64,000 nucleotides of DNA from Nocardioides sp. Arc9.136 (lineage in GTDB: Bacteria; Actinomycetota; Actinomycetes; Propionibacteriales; Nocardioidaceae), in assembly GCF_030506255.1 (NCBI RefSeq), contig NZ_CP113431.1:2987001-3051000 (forward strand), in the 5' to 3' direction. How positions within the stretch are numbered: position 1 is the stretch's first letter; each line of letters starts with the position of its first letter. Shown one piece after another: positions 55,235 to 64,000 of this stretch. A model generated the notes under the pieces. The model was given only the letters and a program-made list of their open reading frames with translations, was not told the DNA's origin and did not search any database. The position numbers and the translations under genes were made by a program.

Positions 55235-56676
55235 GCGAGAACCCGCTGGACCACCCCACCGCCGACCACCTCGACCGGCAGGTCTTCGTCGACTACTTCG
55301 AGAAGACCCGCTGGTTCGGCGGCAAGGGACGCCCCTTCGAGGTGACCGCGGTGCACCGGATCGGCCAGGTGCCCGGGTGCGTCGACGCAGGCCCGGCCGT
55401 CGTCGACCACCTCGTCGAGCTGACCTACGGCGACGCGGAGGGCGGCACCGAGCTCTACCAGGTGCCGATCTCGCTGTACGCCGACCCCGAGCAGCGGCTC
55501 GACCACGCCTTCATCGGCTGGTGGGAGGAGCCCGAGCGGGGCTGGGTGCACGCCTACGACGCGCTCCACGACCGGGAGGCGATGGCCTGCTGGCTGCGCT
55601 CGTTCGTGGCCGCCGCCGAGGGTCCGGTCGCCGGGCCCACCGGCCTCACCTTCCACCGCCTGCCCGGGCACGATCTCGACGCCGAGGGCGTCGCCTCGTT
55701 GTTCACCGGCGAGCAGTCGAACTCCTCGGTCGCCTTCGGCGAGGACTCGATCATGAAGCTGTTCCGGAAGGTCACCCCCGGGCCGAACCCGGACGTGACC
55801 ATCCACGAGGCGATGACCCGCGCGGGGTCCACCGACGTGGCCGGGCTCTACGGCTGGATGTCGTGGACCGACCCGGCGGGCGAGGAGTACCACCTCGCGA
55901 TGCTGCAGCAGTTCCTCCGCACGGCCACGGACGGGTGGGACCTGGCCCTGGCCAGCGTCCGCGACCTCTTCGCCGAGGGCGACCTGCACGCCCACGAGGT
56001 CGGCGGCGACTTCGCCGGCGAGTCCGAGCGCCTGGGGCTCACCCTGCGCGAGGTCCACGAGGCGCTGCGCACGCACTTCCCCGCCGAGCGGCGGGGGCCC
56101 GAGGCCGCCCGGACGCTGGCGGCCGCGATGCGCGACCGGCTGGACGCCGCCCTCGAGGTCGTCCCGGAGCTGGCCCAGCACGCCGACGCCCTGCGCGCGA
56201 CGTACGACGCGGTGGCGGGGCTCGACGGGCTGGAGGTCCAGCGCATCCACGGCGACCTGCACCTGGGCCAGACCATGCGGACCGCCAAGGGCTGGAAGAT
56301 CGTCGACTTCGAGGGCGAGCCGGCCAAGCCGCTCGTCGAGCGCCTCGAGCCCGACAGCCCGTGGCGCGACGTCGCCGGCATGCTGCGCTCCTTCGACTAC
56401 GCCCCCCGGGTGGTCGAGAAGCAGAGCGTCGACCTCGCCGACGACGACGCCGAGGCCGCCGCCCAGCTCGCCTACCGGGCCGAGGAGTGGGCCCACCGCA
56501 ACCGCAACCACTTCCTGACGGCCTACGCCGGCGGCGAGCCGACCGACGAGGCGAAGCTGCTGCTGGCGGCGTACGTCGCCGACAAGGCCGTCTACGAGAC
56601 CGTCTACGAGACCCGCAACCGGCCCGGATGGGTGTCCATCCCGCTCGAGGCCGTCGCACGGATCGGAGCCGCATGA
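55231..56676 (+). CDS. pep2: Maltokinase (Pep2/Mak)
   Basis: 481 residues. N-terminal cap [15 protein letters not shown], kinase core with catalytic [10 protein letters not shown] (Asp342) and metal-binding [12 protein letters not shown] (Asp359), then [22 protein letters not shown]. Phosphorylates maltose to maltose-1-phosphate, the GlgE donor. GTG overlaps the treS stop (GTGA). Confidence 0.96.
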
Positions 56677-58874
56677 CCACGCCCACCACCCCCTCCACCA
56701 AGCCGGTCGCCCGCGAGGAGCTCGACCTGATCCTCGGCGGCGGCCACGGCGACCCGCACAGCGTGCTGGGTGCCCACCCGCACGAGGGCGGCGTCACCGT
56801 CCGCGTGCTCAAGCCCCTCGCCTCGAGCGTGACGGTCGCCGGCGACTGGGGCGAGACCCGGCTCGAGCACGAGTACGAGGGCTTCTGGGCCGGCGTCCTG
56901 CCGGTGGCCGACGTGCCCGCCTACCGGGTGCGCGTGGCCTACGAGGGTGAGCCGGTCGAGGTCGACGACCCCTACCGCTTCCTGCCGACGCTCGGCGAGA
57001 TGGACCTGCACCTGATCAACGAGGGACGCCACGAGCAGCTGTGGACGGTCCTCGGCGCGCGGGTCCACCACTACGCCGGCGAGGTGACCGGCACGTCCTT
57101 CGCCGTCTGGGCCCCGTCGGCGCGCGGCGTCCGGATCAAGGGCTCCTTCAACAGCTGGGACGGGCGCGAGCACCCGATGCGCCAGCTCGGCAGCTCGGGT
57201 GTCTGGGAGCTCTTCGTCCCCGGCCTCGGCACCGGGACGGCCTACAAGTACGCCATCCTCGGCCAGGACGGCGAGTGGCGGGAGAAGGCCGACCCGCTGG
57301 CGGCCTGGTCCGAGCAGCCGCCGGCCACCTCCTCGCTGGTCTTCGAGTCGACCTACGAGTGGGGCGACGACGCGTGGATGGCCGAGCGACCCGCCAAGCA
57401 GCCGGTCGCCGAGGCGATGTCGGTCTACGAGATGCACCTGGCGTCGTGGAAGAAGCACCCCGACGGCCGCTTCTGGTCCTGGGCCGAGCTGGCCGACGAC
57501 CTGCCGGCGTACCTCGCGGACCTGGGCTTCACCCACGTCGAGCTGATGCCGGTGATGCAGCACCCGTTCGGCGGCTCGTGGGGCTACCACGTGACGTCGT
57601 ACTTCGCGCCGGACTCCCGCTTCGGCGACCCCGACGGCTTCAAGCTGCTCGTCGACCGGCTGCACCAGGCCGGCATCGGCGTCATCCTGGACTGGGTGCC
57701 CGGCCACTTCGCCACCGACGAGTGGGCGCTGGCGCGCTTCGACGGCACCCCGCTCTACGAGGATCCCAATCCGCAGCGCGGGTGGCACAAGGAGTGGGGC
57801 TCCCACATCTTCAACTTCGGTCGCAACGAGGTGCGCAACTTCCTCTACGCGAACGCGGTGTACTGGCTCGAGGAGTTCCACGCCGACGGCCTGCGCGTCG
57901 ACGGCGTCGCCTCGATGCTCTACCTGGACTACTCCCGCGAGGAGGGTGAGTGGACGCCGAACAAGCACGGCGGCCGCGAGAACCTCGAGGCGGTGCAGTT
58001 CCTCCAGGAGATGAACGCGACGGTCTACAAGCGCGTCCCGGGGATCGTCACCGTCGCCGAGGAGTCCACCTCCTGGCCCGGCGTCACCCGGCCGACCTCC
58101 GCGGACGGCCTGGGCTTCGGCTTCAAGTGGAACATGGGCTGGATGCACGACTCCCTCGGGTACGTCGCGCACGAGCCGGTCCACCGCGCCTACCACCACG
58201 GCGAGATGACCTTCTCCCTGGTCTACGCGTGGTCGGAGAACTACGTGCTGCCGATCAGCCACGACGAGGTCGTGCACGGCAAGGGCTCCCTGCTGCGCAA
58301 GATGCCCGGCGACCGCTGGCAGCAGCTGGCGAACCTGCGCGCGTACCTCGGCTTCATGTGGGCCCACCCGGGCAAGCAGCTGCTGTTCATGGGCGCCGAG
58401 CTGGGCCAGGAGTCGGAGTGGGCGGAGTCCCGCGAGCTCGACTGGTGGCTGATGGACCACCCCGAGCACCGTGGCGTGCACTCCCTGGTGCGCGACCTCA
58501 ACCGGGTCTACACCGGCTCGCCGGCCCTGTGGGCCGCCGACCACGACCCGGCCGGCTTCCAGTGGATCGACGCCAACGACGCGGGCCACAACACCTTCTC
58601 CTTCGTGCGCCGCGTGCCCGACGGGTCCGCGGTGCCGGAGCTGGTCTGCGTGGCGAACTTCGCCGCGGTCCCGCACGAGGGCTACCGCCTCGCGCTGCCC
58701 GCCGAGGGGGTGTGGGAGGAGGTGCTCAACACCGATGCCGAGACCTACACCGGGTCGGGCGTGGGCAACCTCGGCACGATCACCGGCGTGGCCGGGGAGC
58801 ACCAGGGGCTGCCGGCGCACGCCGACATCGTGGTCCCGCCGCTGGCGACGGTCTGGTTCCGGCGCAAGGCGTAA
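56673..58874 (+). CDS. glgB: 1,4-alpha-glucan branching enzyme
   Basis: 733 residues. N-terminal carbohydrate-binding region (LDLILGGGHGDPHSVLGAH), CBM48, then GH13_9 barrel with GLRVDGVASMLYLDYSR (Asp410) and VTVAEEST (Glu463), close to mycobacterial GlgB numbering. Introduces alpha-1,6 branches. ATG overlaps the pep2 stop (ATGA). Completes the GlgE operon. Confidence 0.98.
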   Translation: MTTPTTPSTKPVAREELDLILGGGHGDPHSVLGAHPHEGGVTVRVLKPLASSVTVAGDWGETRLEHEYEGFWAGVLPVADVPAYRVRVAYEGEPVEVDDPYRFLPTLGEMDLHLINEGRHEQLWTVLGARVHHYAGEVTGTSFAVWAPSARGVRIKGSFNSWDGREHPMRQLGSSGVWELFVPGLGTGTAYKYAILGQDGEWREKADPLAAWSEQPPATSSLVFESTYEWGDDAWMAERPAKQPVAEAMSVYEMHLASWKKHPDGRFWSWAELADDLPAYLADLGFTHVELMPVMQHPFGGSWGYHVTSYFAPDSRFGDPDGFKLLVDRLHQAGIGVILDWVPGHFATDEWALARFDGTPLYEDPNPQRGWHKEWGSHIFNFGRNEVRNFLYANAVYWLEEFHADGLRVDGVASMLYLDYSREEGEWTPNKHGGRENLEAVQFLQEMNATVYKRVPGIVTVAEESTSWPGVTRPTSADGLGFGFKWNMGWMHDSLGYVAHEPVHRAYHHGEMTFSLVYAWSENYVLPISHDEVVHGKGSLLRKMPGDRWQQLANLRAYLGFMWAHPGKQLLFMGAELGQESEWAESRELDWWLMDHPEHRGVHSLVRDLNRVYTGSPALWAADHDPAGFQWIDANDAGHNTFSFVRRVPDGSAVPELVCVANFAAVPHEGYRLALPAEGVWEEVLNTDAETYTGSGVGNLGTITGVAGEHQGLPAHADIVVPPLATVWFRRKA

Positions 58875-58931
58875 CCGCACGGCAACGCGGGAGGAGCGCG
58901 GCGGTGACGTCCCGCTGGTGAGGTGCCCGGC

Positions 58932-60230
58932 ATGGACACCTCACCCGCCGCCTCCTCCCCCACCTCCTCCCCCACCTCGGCCCTCGCCTCGGCCCTGGCC
59001 CGGCGCGCCGTGCTGCGGGCGACCGCCGCCGGCGCGCTCGGCACCGGCGCCGCGCTGACCGGGGCCGCCGGCTCCGCGGCGTACGCCGCACCCACCAGCC
59101 GGGGCGTGACGATCCTGCAGCCGGGCCAGGGGAGGCTGCGGGGCCGCTACGTCCGCTCCCGCGCCGACGAGGTGTGGTGGGGGCACCTGCCCAACCGGAC
59201 GGCCGAACCGGTCGCCGTGGTGGACTCCGGATCGGTCGTCACCATCGACACGATCTCCCACGAGGGCCTGCTGGAGGACCAGGGCCAGGACCCGCGGCAG
59301 TACTTCGAGAGCTTCGGGGTGCCCGAGAAGCACGTCCTCCGCGACGCGGTCGCCGTCGCCGCGCGCGCCGAGCACGCCGGCCCGGGGCCGCACGTGGTCA
59401 CCGGCCCGATCGCGGTGCGGGGCGCCGAGCCCGGGGACGTGCTGAAGGTGGAGGTCCTCGCCCTGCCGCTGCGCGTCCCGTACGGCGTCATCTCCAACCG
59501 GCACGGCAAGGGCGCGCTGCCCGGGACCTACCCCGAGCGGTTCGTCGACGACCCGGCCAACGCGCCGTACGTCAACGAGGGCGGCAACATCAGCGTCTTC
59601 GCTTCCGTGCGCCGGACGACCGAGCACGGGCTCCGGGCCCGGCTCCCCGGCGACGTCCCGGTCGGCTTCGGCCTGGCGCCGTTCCTCGGGCTGATGGGGG
59701 TCGCCCGCGACACCGACGCGATGGTCGACTCCGTCCCGCCGACCGACGCCGGGGGCAACCTCGACATCAACGACCTGGTCGTGGGCTCGACGCTGTACCT
59801 GCCGGTGCAGGTGGCCGGCGCGCTCTTCTTCGCCGGCGACCCGCACATGGCGCAGGGCGACGGCGAGGTCGCGCTGACCGCTATGGAGGGGTCGCTGCGC
59901 GCGACGCTCCGGCTGACGGTGCTCCCGCGGGGCAGCCGAAAGGTGCCGCGGCAGGCGTTCGACCACCCGTTCGCCGAGACGCCCGACTTCTGGCTGCCGA
60001 TCGGCCTCTCCGACGCCGACGGGCCCGAGGGCGGCACGAACGCCACCAGCCTGGACCTGGCCATGAAGGACGCCGTGCAGCAGGCCCTCGCGTTCCTGGT
60101 CGAGGAGAAGGGCATGGCCGGCCCGGTGGCCTACGCCTACCTGTCCGCGGCGACGGACTTCCAGGTCTCCCAGGTGGTCGACCGCACCACCGGCATCCAC
60201 GCCCTGATCCGGAAGGCCGACTTCGGCTGA
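58932..60230 (+). CDS. Acetamidase/formamidase family protein with export signal
   Basis: 432 residues. FmdA/AmdA-type core: VPEKHVLRDAV, HVVTGPIAVRGAEPGDVLKVEVLALPLRVPYGV, GNLDINDLVVGSTLYLPVQVAGALFFAGDPHMAQGDGEVALTAMEG. Unlike typical cytosolic relatives it begins with a Ser/Thr/Pro-rich segment and ARRAVLRA (24-25 RR) plus a hydrophobic stretch ending AYA-AP near 52, which fits a Tat or Sec signal. May act on amides or an unrelated substrate outside the cell. ATG 58932 with GAGGTG is preferred over GTG 58923. Confidence 0.83.
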   Translation: MDTSPAASSPTSSPTSALASALARRAVLRATAAGALGTGAALTGAAGSAAYAAPTSRGVTILQPGQGRLRGRYVRSRADEVWWGHLPNRTAEPVAVVDSGSVVTIDTISHEGLLEDQGQDPRQYFESFGVPEKHVLRDAVAVAARAEHAGPGPHVVTGPIAVRGAEPGDVLKVEVLALPLRVPYGVISNRHGKGALPGTYPERFVDDPANAPYVNEGGNISVFASVRRTTEHGLRARLPGDVPVGFGLAPFLGLMGVARDTDAMVDSVPPTDAGGNLDINDLVVGSTLYLPVQVAGALFFAGDPHMAQGDGEVALTAMEGSLRATLRLTVLPRGSRKVPRQAFDHPFAETPDFWLPIGLSDADGPEGGTNATSLDLAMKDAVQQALAFLVEEKGMAGPVAYAYLSAATDFQVSQVVDRTTGIHALIRKADFG

Positions 60231-60271
60231 GGGGCCTGCGGGTGGCCGCCGCGCGGTCACCGGGTGGGTCC

Positions 60272-60277
60272 TAGGGT
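60272..60277 (+). promoter_or_regulatory. -10 box (TAGGGT) of the Nudix gene
   Basis: TAGGGT, six bases, GTG at 60284. Confidence 0.6.
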
Positions 60278-60283
60278 GATCCC

Positions 60284-61042
60284 GTGACCGACCAGCCGAC
60301 GACCGTCACCACCGTCGCCGAGGGCGTCGCCCGCATCGCCTGGTCCGCCGGGGAGCCGGTCGACGTCGTACGCCGCGAGGTGGCGGCGGCCCTCGTCGGC
60401 CACGCCCGCGTGGAGGCCCTGGTCGACCCCGTCGACGAGGACGCCCAGCGCACCGCCACCTGGTCGGGCATGCGCCGCGAGGGGGTGATGCGCGGGGTGA
60501 CCGTGGAGGGCAAGCCGGTCGACCGGATCGTCTACGCCCGGCTCGCGACCGACGTGCCCACCTCCGAGCCGGAGGGGTTCCGGGCCCTGCTCAACTCCTT
60601 CCTGCCGCGCAAGCGCGCCATCGGGCAGATGCTCCTGCGCGACCACGACGACCGCGTGCTGCTGTGCCAGCTGACCTACAAGCAGGACTGGGACCTGCCC
60701 GGCGGCGTCGTCGAGGTCGGCGAGTCGCCCCAGGTGGCCGTGGGCCGCGAGGTCGAGGAGGAGCTCGGCCTCCAGGTCCCCACCGGTCCCCTGCTGCTCA
60801 CCGACTGGCTGCCGCCGTGGAGCGGCTGGGACGACGCGCTGTGCCTGGTCTTCGACGGTGGCGTCCACGACGCCTCGATCACCGACCGGATCGTCAAGCA
60901 GGCCCGCGAGATCCGATCCGCGGAGTTCTGCACCCTCGAGGAGGCCGACCGGCTCTGCGCGGACTTCACCGCCCGCCGGCTGCGCTCGGCCGTCGCCAAC
61001 CTCGGCGGGGGCCCGGCGTACACCGAGTCCGGGCGCGGCTGA
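60284..61042 (+). CDS. Nudix hydrolase with GNAT-like N-terminal remnant
   Basis: 252 residues. Nudix box GGVVEVGESPQVAVGREVEEELGL at about 140-163 is complete (G-x5-E-x7-REUxEExGU), so hydrolysis of a nucleoside-diphosphate-linked compound is expected. Residues about 40-90 (VEALVDPVDEDAQRTATWSGMRREGVMRGVTVEGKPVDRIVYARLATD) resemble the C-terminal half of RimJ/RimL-type acetyltransferases but lack the acetyl-CoA motif. Substrate unknown. Confidence 0.85.
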   Translation: MTDQPTTVTTVAEGVARIAWSAGEPVDVVRREVAAALVGHARVEALVDPVDEDAQRTATWSGMRREGVMRGVTVEGKPVDRIVYARLATDVPTSEPEGFRALLNSFLPRKRAIGQMLLRDHDDRVLLCQLTYKQDWDLPGGVVEVGESPQVAVGREVEEELGLQVPTGPLLLTDWLPPWSGWDDALCLVFDGGVHDASITDRIVKQAREIRSAEFCTLEEADRLCADFTARRLRSAVANLGGGPAYTESGRG

Positions 61043-61051
61043 CGCTCCTCC

Positions 61052-61972
61052 TCACCGCCTCGTGCTGCTGAGCGCGCGCTCCGGCGCTCGCTGGGCATCA
61101 CGAGGCGGGCGGGCCGCCGTCCGCGGCCGCCGCAGCGCGACCAGGACCCCGCCGACCAGCAGCAGGCCGCCCGCGCTCTCCGCGGCGTTCGGTGCCTGAC
61201 CCAGCAGCGCCCATGCCGAGGCCGTCGCGACGACCGGTGCGAGCAGCACCCACGGGACCACCGCGGCCGAGGGGTTGCGGCCGAGCAGCGTGTTGAACAC
61301 GCCGTACCCCACGAGCGAGGCCAGCCCGGCGGTGTAGACGGTCGAGACGGCGGCCTGCCAGCCGAAGGCGGCGAGCCCGTCCACGACCGCTGTCGGGCCG
61401 TCGACCAGCAGGGAGAGGGCCACGAGCGGCACCGGGACGACCACGGCCGACCAGACGGTCAGCCCGAGGCCGCCCGGCACGCCCGACGCGCGGGAGACGA
61501 CGTTGCCGATACCCCAGGAGAGGGCGCCGAGCAGGCAGAGCGCCAGCGCCGTGAGCGGCACGTGCCCGCCGCGCCCGACCGAGACCACCACCAGGCCGAG
61601 CGTCCCGAGCAGGACCCCGGCGACCTGGGCGGTGGTCGGCCGCTCGCGCAGCACCCCGGCGGCGATCACGATCGTGAACACCACCTGCGCCTGGAGCACC
61701 AGGGCGGCGAGCCCCGGCGGCAGGCCGGCGGCCATCGCGACGTACAGGAAGCCGAACTGGCCCAGCGACATCGTCGCCCCGACCAGCGCCAGCGTGCGCC
61801 AGGACACCTGCGGGCGCCGCACGACCAGGACGGCCGGCACCAGCACGAGCAGGAACCGCACCGCGCAGAAGAGCAGGGGCGGGACGTCGCCCATCCCCCA
61901 GTCGATGACGACGAAGTTGAAGCCCCACACCGAGGCGACCAGGGCGGCGAGGAGGCTGTCGCGGCGGTTCAC
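61052..61972 (-). CDS. EamA/DMT-superfamily transporter
   Basis: 306 residues with ten predicted helices arranged as two EamA repeats (ALVASVWGFNFVVIDWGMGDVPPLLFCAVRFLL and LCLLGALSWGIGNVVSRASG). Probably a metabolite exporter. Basic C-terminal tail. Divergent from a LysR regulator with 73 bases between starts, the usual arrangement for a LysR-controlled exporter. GTG start. Confidence 0.9.
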   Translation of the reverse strand: MNRRDSLLAALVASVWGFNFVVIDWGMGDVPPLLFCAVRFLLVLVPAVLVVRRPQVSWRTLALVGATMSLGQFGFLYVAMAAGLPPGLAALVLQAQVVFTIVIAAGVLRERPTTAQVAGVLLGTLGLVVVSVGRGGHVPLTALALCLLGALSWGIGNVVSRASGVPGGLGLTVWSAVVVPVPLVALSLLVDGPTAVVDGLAAFGWQAAVSTVYTAGLASLVGYGVFNTLLGRNPSAAVVPWVLLAPVVATASAWALLGQAPNAAESAGGLLLVGGVLVALRRPRTAARPPRDAQRAPERALSSTRR

Positions 61973-62033
61973 CGGACCAGTCTCGGCACTCGCGACCGTG
62001 AAGCACCAGCGACGTGTTGCTCCGGATTATCGG

Positions 62034-62039
62034 TACGGT
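62034..62039 (+). promoter_or_regulatory. -10 box (TACGGT) of the LysR gene
   Basis: TACGGT, six bases, ATG at 62046. Same box and near-same spacing as the 19117 gene. Confidence 0.55.
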
Positions 62040-62045
62040 CCCTTC

Positions 62046-62933
62046 ATGATCGACCTCACCGCCCTCGCGTCGCTCCGCGCCGTCGCCACGCACGGCTCGG
62101 TCGTGGCGGCCGCCGACGCCCTCGGTTTCACCCCCAGCGCGGTCTCCCAGCAGGTCAAGCGGCTCGAGCGGCAGACGGGGGTGCCGCTGCTCGAGCGGGT
62201 GGGGCGCGGGGTGGTGCTGTCCCGGCACGGCCGGCACCTGGTCGAGGAGGGCGGCCGGCTGCTCGCCGACCTCGAGCAGCTCGAGGCGGGCCTCCACCGC
62301 GGCGCCGGCGCGGTGGCGGGGCGGCTGCGGATGACGGCGTTCTCGACCGCCGTGCGGGGGCTCGTCGCCCCGCGGCTGCGCGTGCTCATCGACGCCCACC
62401 CCGACCTGGAGGTGTCGCTGCACGAGTGCGAGCCCTGGGACTCGGTGGACCTGGTCTCCACCGGCCGCGCGGACCTCGGCGTCGTCCACCGCTGGGGCGA
62501 CGTGCCCCTCGCGGTCCCCGACCACCTCGTGACGACGTCGGTCGCCACCGACGTCGCGGACGTCGTCGTGCACCGCGACCACCCCCTCGCCACGCGGGGC
62601 GTCGTCACCCCGCACGACCTGCTGGAGGAGGACTGGGTCGCGACGCCGGAGGGGACGATCTGCCGCCAGTGGCTGCACCGGATGTACGACGGCACCGGCC
62701 GCTTGCCGAGGATCGCGCACCAGTCGATGGAGTTCGACTCCCACCTCGCGCTGGTCCGCGCGCGGCTCGGCATCGCCCTGGTCCCCCGCCTGGGCCGTCA
62801 GCCGCTCGGGACCGACCTCGTGGCCGTGACGGCCGCGGAACCGGTCCCCACACGCGACGTCGTCGCCCTGCACCGGCGCAGCATGACCGACTCCCCCGCC
62901 GTCGCCGCGGTGCTCGCGGCGCTCCGCGACTGA
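62046..62933 (+). CDS. LysR family transcriptional regulator
   Basis: 295 residues. N-terminal HTH: LTALASLRAVATHGSVVAAADALGFTPSAVSQQVKRLERQTGVPLLERVGRGVVLSRHG, then an effector-binding domain (GRLRMTAFSTAVRGLVAPRLRVLIDAHPDLEVSLHE). Probably controls the divergent EamA exporter. Confidence 0.93.
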   Translation: MIDLTALASLRAVATHGSVVAAADALGFTPSAVSQQVKRLERQTGVPLLERVGRGVVLSRHGRHLVEEGGRLLADLEQLEAGLHRGAGAVAGRLRMTAFSTAVRGLVAPRLRVLIDAHPDLEVSLHECEPWDSVDLVSTGRADLGVVHRWGDVPLAVPDHLVTTSVATDVADVVVHRDHPLATRGVVTPHDLLEEDWVATPEGTICRQWLHRMYDGTGRLPRIAHQSMEFDSHLALVRARLGIALVPRLGRQPLGTDLVAVTAAEPVPTRDVVALHRRSMTDSPAVAAVLAALRD

Positions 62934-62980
62934 GCCGGCTGACTCTCGTGCGTGGTCCTGACGTGGTGGGTGCGCCAGGA

Positions 62981-63932
62981 TCACGCACCAGTGACCCGGC
63001 AGTCCTCGCAGGGGACGAGGCGACCCGGCCAGCCACCCCGCTGCAGCAGGGCAGCGACGGCAGCGGCCGTCCGGCACGCGTCGTCGAGGACCTGGGCGTG
63101 GCCGAGGCGGACCGTCCGCCGGTCCCGCCGTACCGCGACGTCGAGGTCCCGCTCCAGGTCCCGTCGACGGGCTGACGGCACGGCGTGCTGCCGCCCGTCC
63201 AGCTCCACCACCAGGCCCCACGCGGGGTGGTCGACATCGCGGTACGCCGTGCGGGCGCCGGCGGCGTCGCGCACCTGCCGGCTCCCGGCCGGCAGGCCGT
63301 GGCGTCGCTCGACCCGGTGGAGGTACTCCCGCTCGAGTACCGAGCAGGCGCCGAGGGCGAGGTCGTCGAGCAGCTCGAGCAGGAGCCCGCGCCGCCTCAC
63401 CCGCGGCCTCGAGCGCACCTCGGCGGCCAGCCGCGCGGGTGTCGTGCGGCGCGTGTGGCACAGGTCTGCCAGCAGTGTGTAGGCGTCGGCAGCACTCGGG
63501 CACCGCAGCGCCTCCTCGATCGCCGCGTCCTCCAGCCGCAGCCGCGGCGGCGACGACAGCGGGTCGATCCGCGCCGCGAGACGCGTGGTCCGGTGGGCCA
63601 CCACGCCGTCGACCGGTCGCACCGTCCGCCGAGCGTCCACGGCCACCTCGATCGGCGCCCGCCCCGGGGGGGGCTGGCAGGGCGGAGCGGCGGGTCAGCG
63701 CCGCAGGCTCGTGGACCAGGACAGCGGTCCAGGCCCGCTGGTCCCAGGTCAGCGGCCCGGTGTGGTCCACGAAGACCCCCGGGTGCACGCGACTCAGCTC
63801 GCGGCGGCGCAGCATCCGCTCGAGGTCGTGCGGCCTGAAGCCCAGCCCTTCGAGCTGCCGCCGCGAGACCACGCCGTCCTGGACGAAGCGCAGCAGGTGC
63901 GCGAGTCCCGTCCGATCCGGCTCCGTCCCCAC
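62981..63932 (-). pseudogene. AbiEi/DUF559-type protein, frameshifted
   Basis: Two frames together give one protein. 63932 to about 63674 encodes the AbiEi-like winged helix (GVVSRRQLEGLGFRPHDLERMLRRRELSRVHPGVFVDHTGPLTWDQRAWTAVL); 63665 to 62981 encodes the rest (IEVAVDARRTVRPVDGVVAHR ... CSVLEREYLHRVERRHGLP ... LVVELDGRQHAVPSARRRDLERDLDVAVRRDRRTVRLG), a DUF559/Vsr-like nuclease-fold region. The frames differ by one extra base in the G8 tract at 63666-63673; with seven Gs the reading is continuous (about 316 residues). A real mutation, a phase-variable tract or a sequencing error are all possible. It is a type common in Nocardioides genomes; function unknown. Confidence 0.8.
63666..63673. repeat. 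G8 homopolymer at the frameshift
   Basis: Eight consecutive Gs; the frames on either side would fuse if there were seven. Confidence 0.95.
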
Positions 63933-64000
63933 GGACGCCGATGCTGCCGCTGCCCGCCGGCGCGCGCCACCGCCGGAGACGGAGCCTGTGGAGGACCGCT
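63933..64000. other. No feature seen at the right edge
   Basis: The last 68 bases are upstream of the frameshifted gene. Nothing recognisable; no clear -10 box. Confidence 0.4.

Noticed and set aside
61973..62045. Specific LysR binding site between the EamA and LysR genes
   Set aside because: A weak AGCAC-N7-GTGTT-like symmetry exists, but it is too imperfect to call a site.

Overview
The window reads as chromosomal DNA of a high-GC actinobacterium. The SOS-box form, the mutasome cassette, the GlgE glucan pathway and the gene complement suggest Nocardioidaceae, probably Nocardioides-like, but the genus is an inference from gene style and not from a marker gene. There is no sign of a prophage, transposon, plasmid or CRISPR array. 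About 95% of the window is coding. Many genes overlap by ATGA/GTGA, and about twenty promoters place a TANNNT-type -10 box 5-7 bases before the start codon, so leaderless transcription appears to be the local norm.

Layout. 1-3750: the SOS mutasome imuA'-imuB-dnaE2 (dnaE2 runs off the left edge), read leftward from one LexA-type promoter. 3796-7320: an acyl-CoA ligase, a MOSC protein and a phosphotransferase-like protein with altered active-site residues. 7390-20157: an exopolysaccharide/capsule region. A polyprenyl glycosylphosphotransferase (+) faces a seven-gene leftward operon: flippase, polysaccharide deacetylase, O-antigen-ligase-like protein, two GT4 enzymes, a Wzz-like protein with a dead ATPase domain, and a third GT4. 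A lipoprotein, a coiled-coil protein and a CelD-like acetyltransferase flank it. 20165-32811: housekeeping genes lepA, rpsT, holA, comEC-comEA, degV and leuS, with a sterol-desaturase-like gene and a phosphotransferase between lepA and rpsT. leuS is preceded by a leucine leader peptide and an intrinsic terminator.

32856-40015: catabolic and redox genes: an NAD-dependent epimerase, an SDR, an AraC regulator divergent from a flavin monooxygenase, dps, and an acyl-CoA synthetase divergent from a small regulator. 40095-43345: tRNA-Ala(GGC), then the operon [51-aa membrane protein]-nadD-rsfS-histidine phosphatase, then proA. 43433-46408: a lipoprotein, etfB-etfA and a small membrane protein. 46534-58874: glycogen/trehalose metabolism with glgX, glgP and the coupled operon glgE-treS-pep2-glgB. 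58932-63932: an exported acetamidase-family protein, a GNAT-remnant/Nudix fusion, an EamA exporter divergent from a LysR regulator, and an AbiEi/DUF559-type gene broken by one extra G in a G8 tract.

How it works together: TreS, Pep2, GlgE and GlgB form a complete route from trehalose via maltose and maltose-1-phosphate to branched alpha-glucan, with GlgP and GlgX for breakdown. The polysaccharide operon holds priming, elongation, export and modification functions. The mutasome is a self-contained damage-inducible unit. The observations most worth following are the leuS attenuator, the leaderless LexA promoter, the pseudo-ATPase Wzz protein, the alternative-pairing hairpins upstream of comEA, the His-rich uORF abutting rpsT, and a possible shared operator at dps and the acyl-CoA synthetase.
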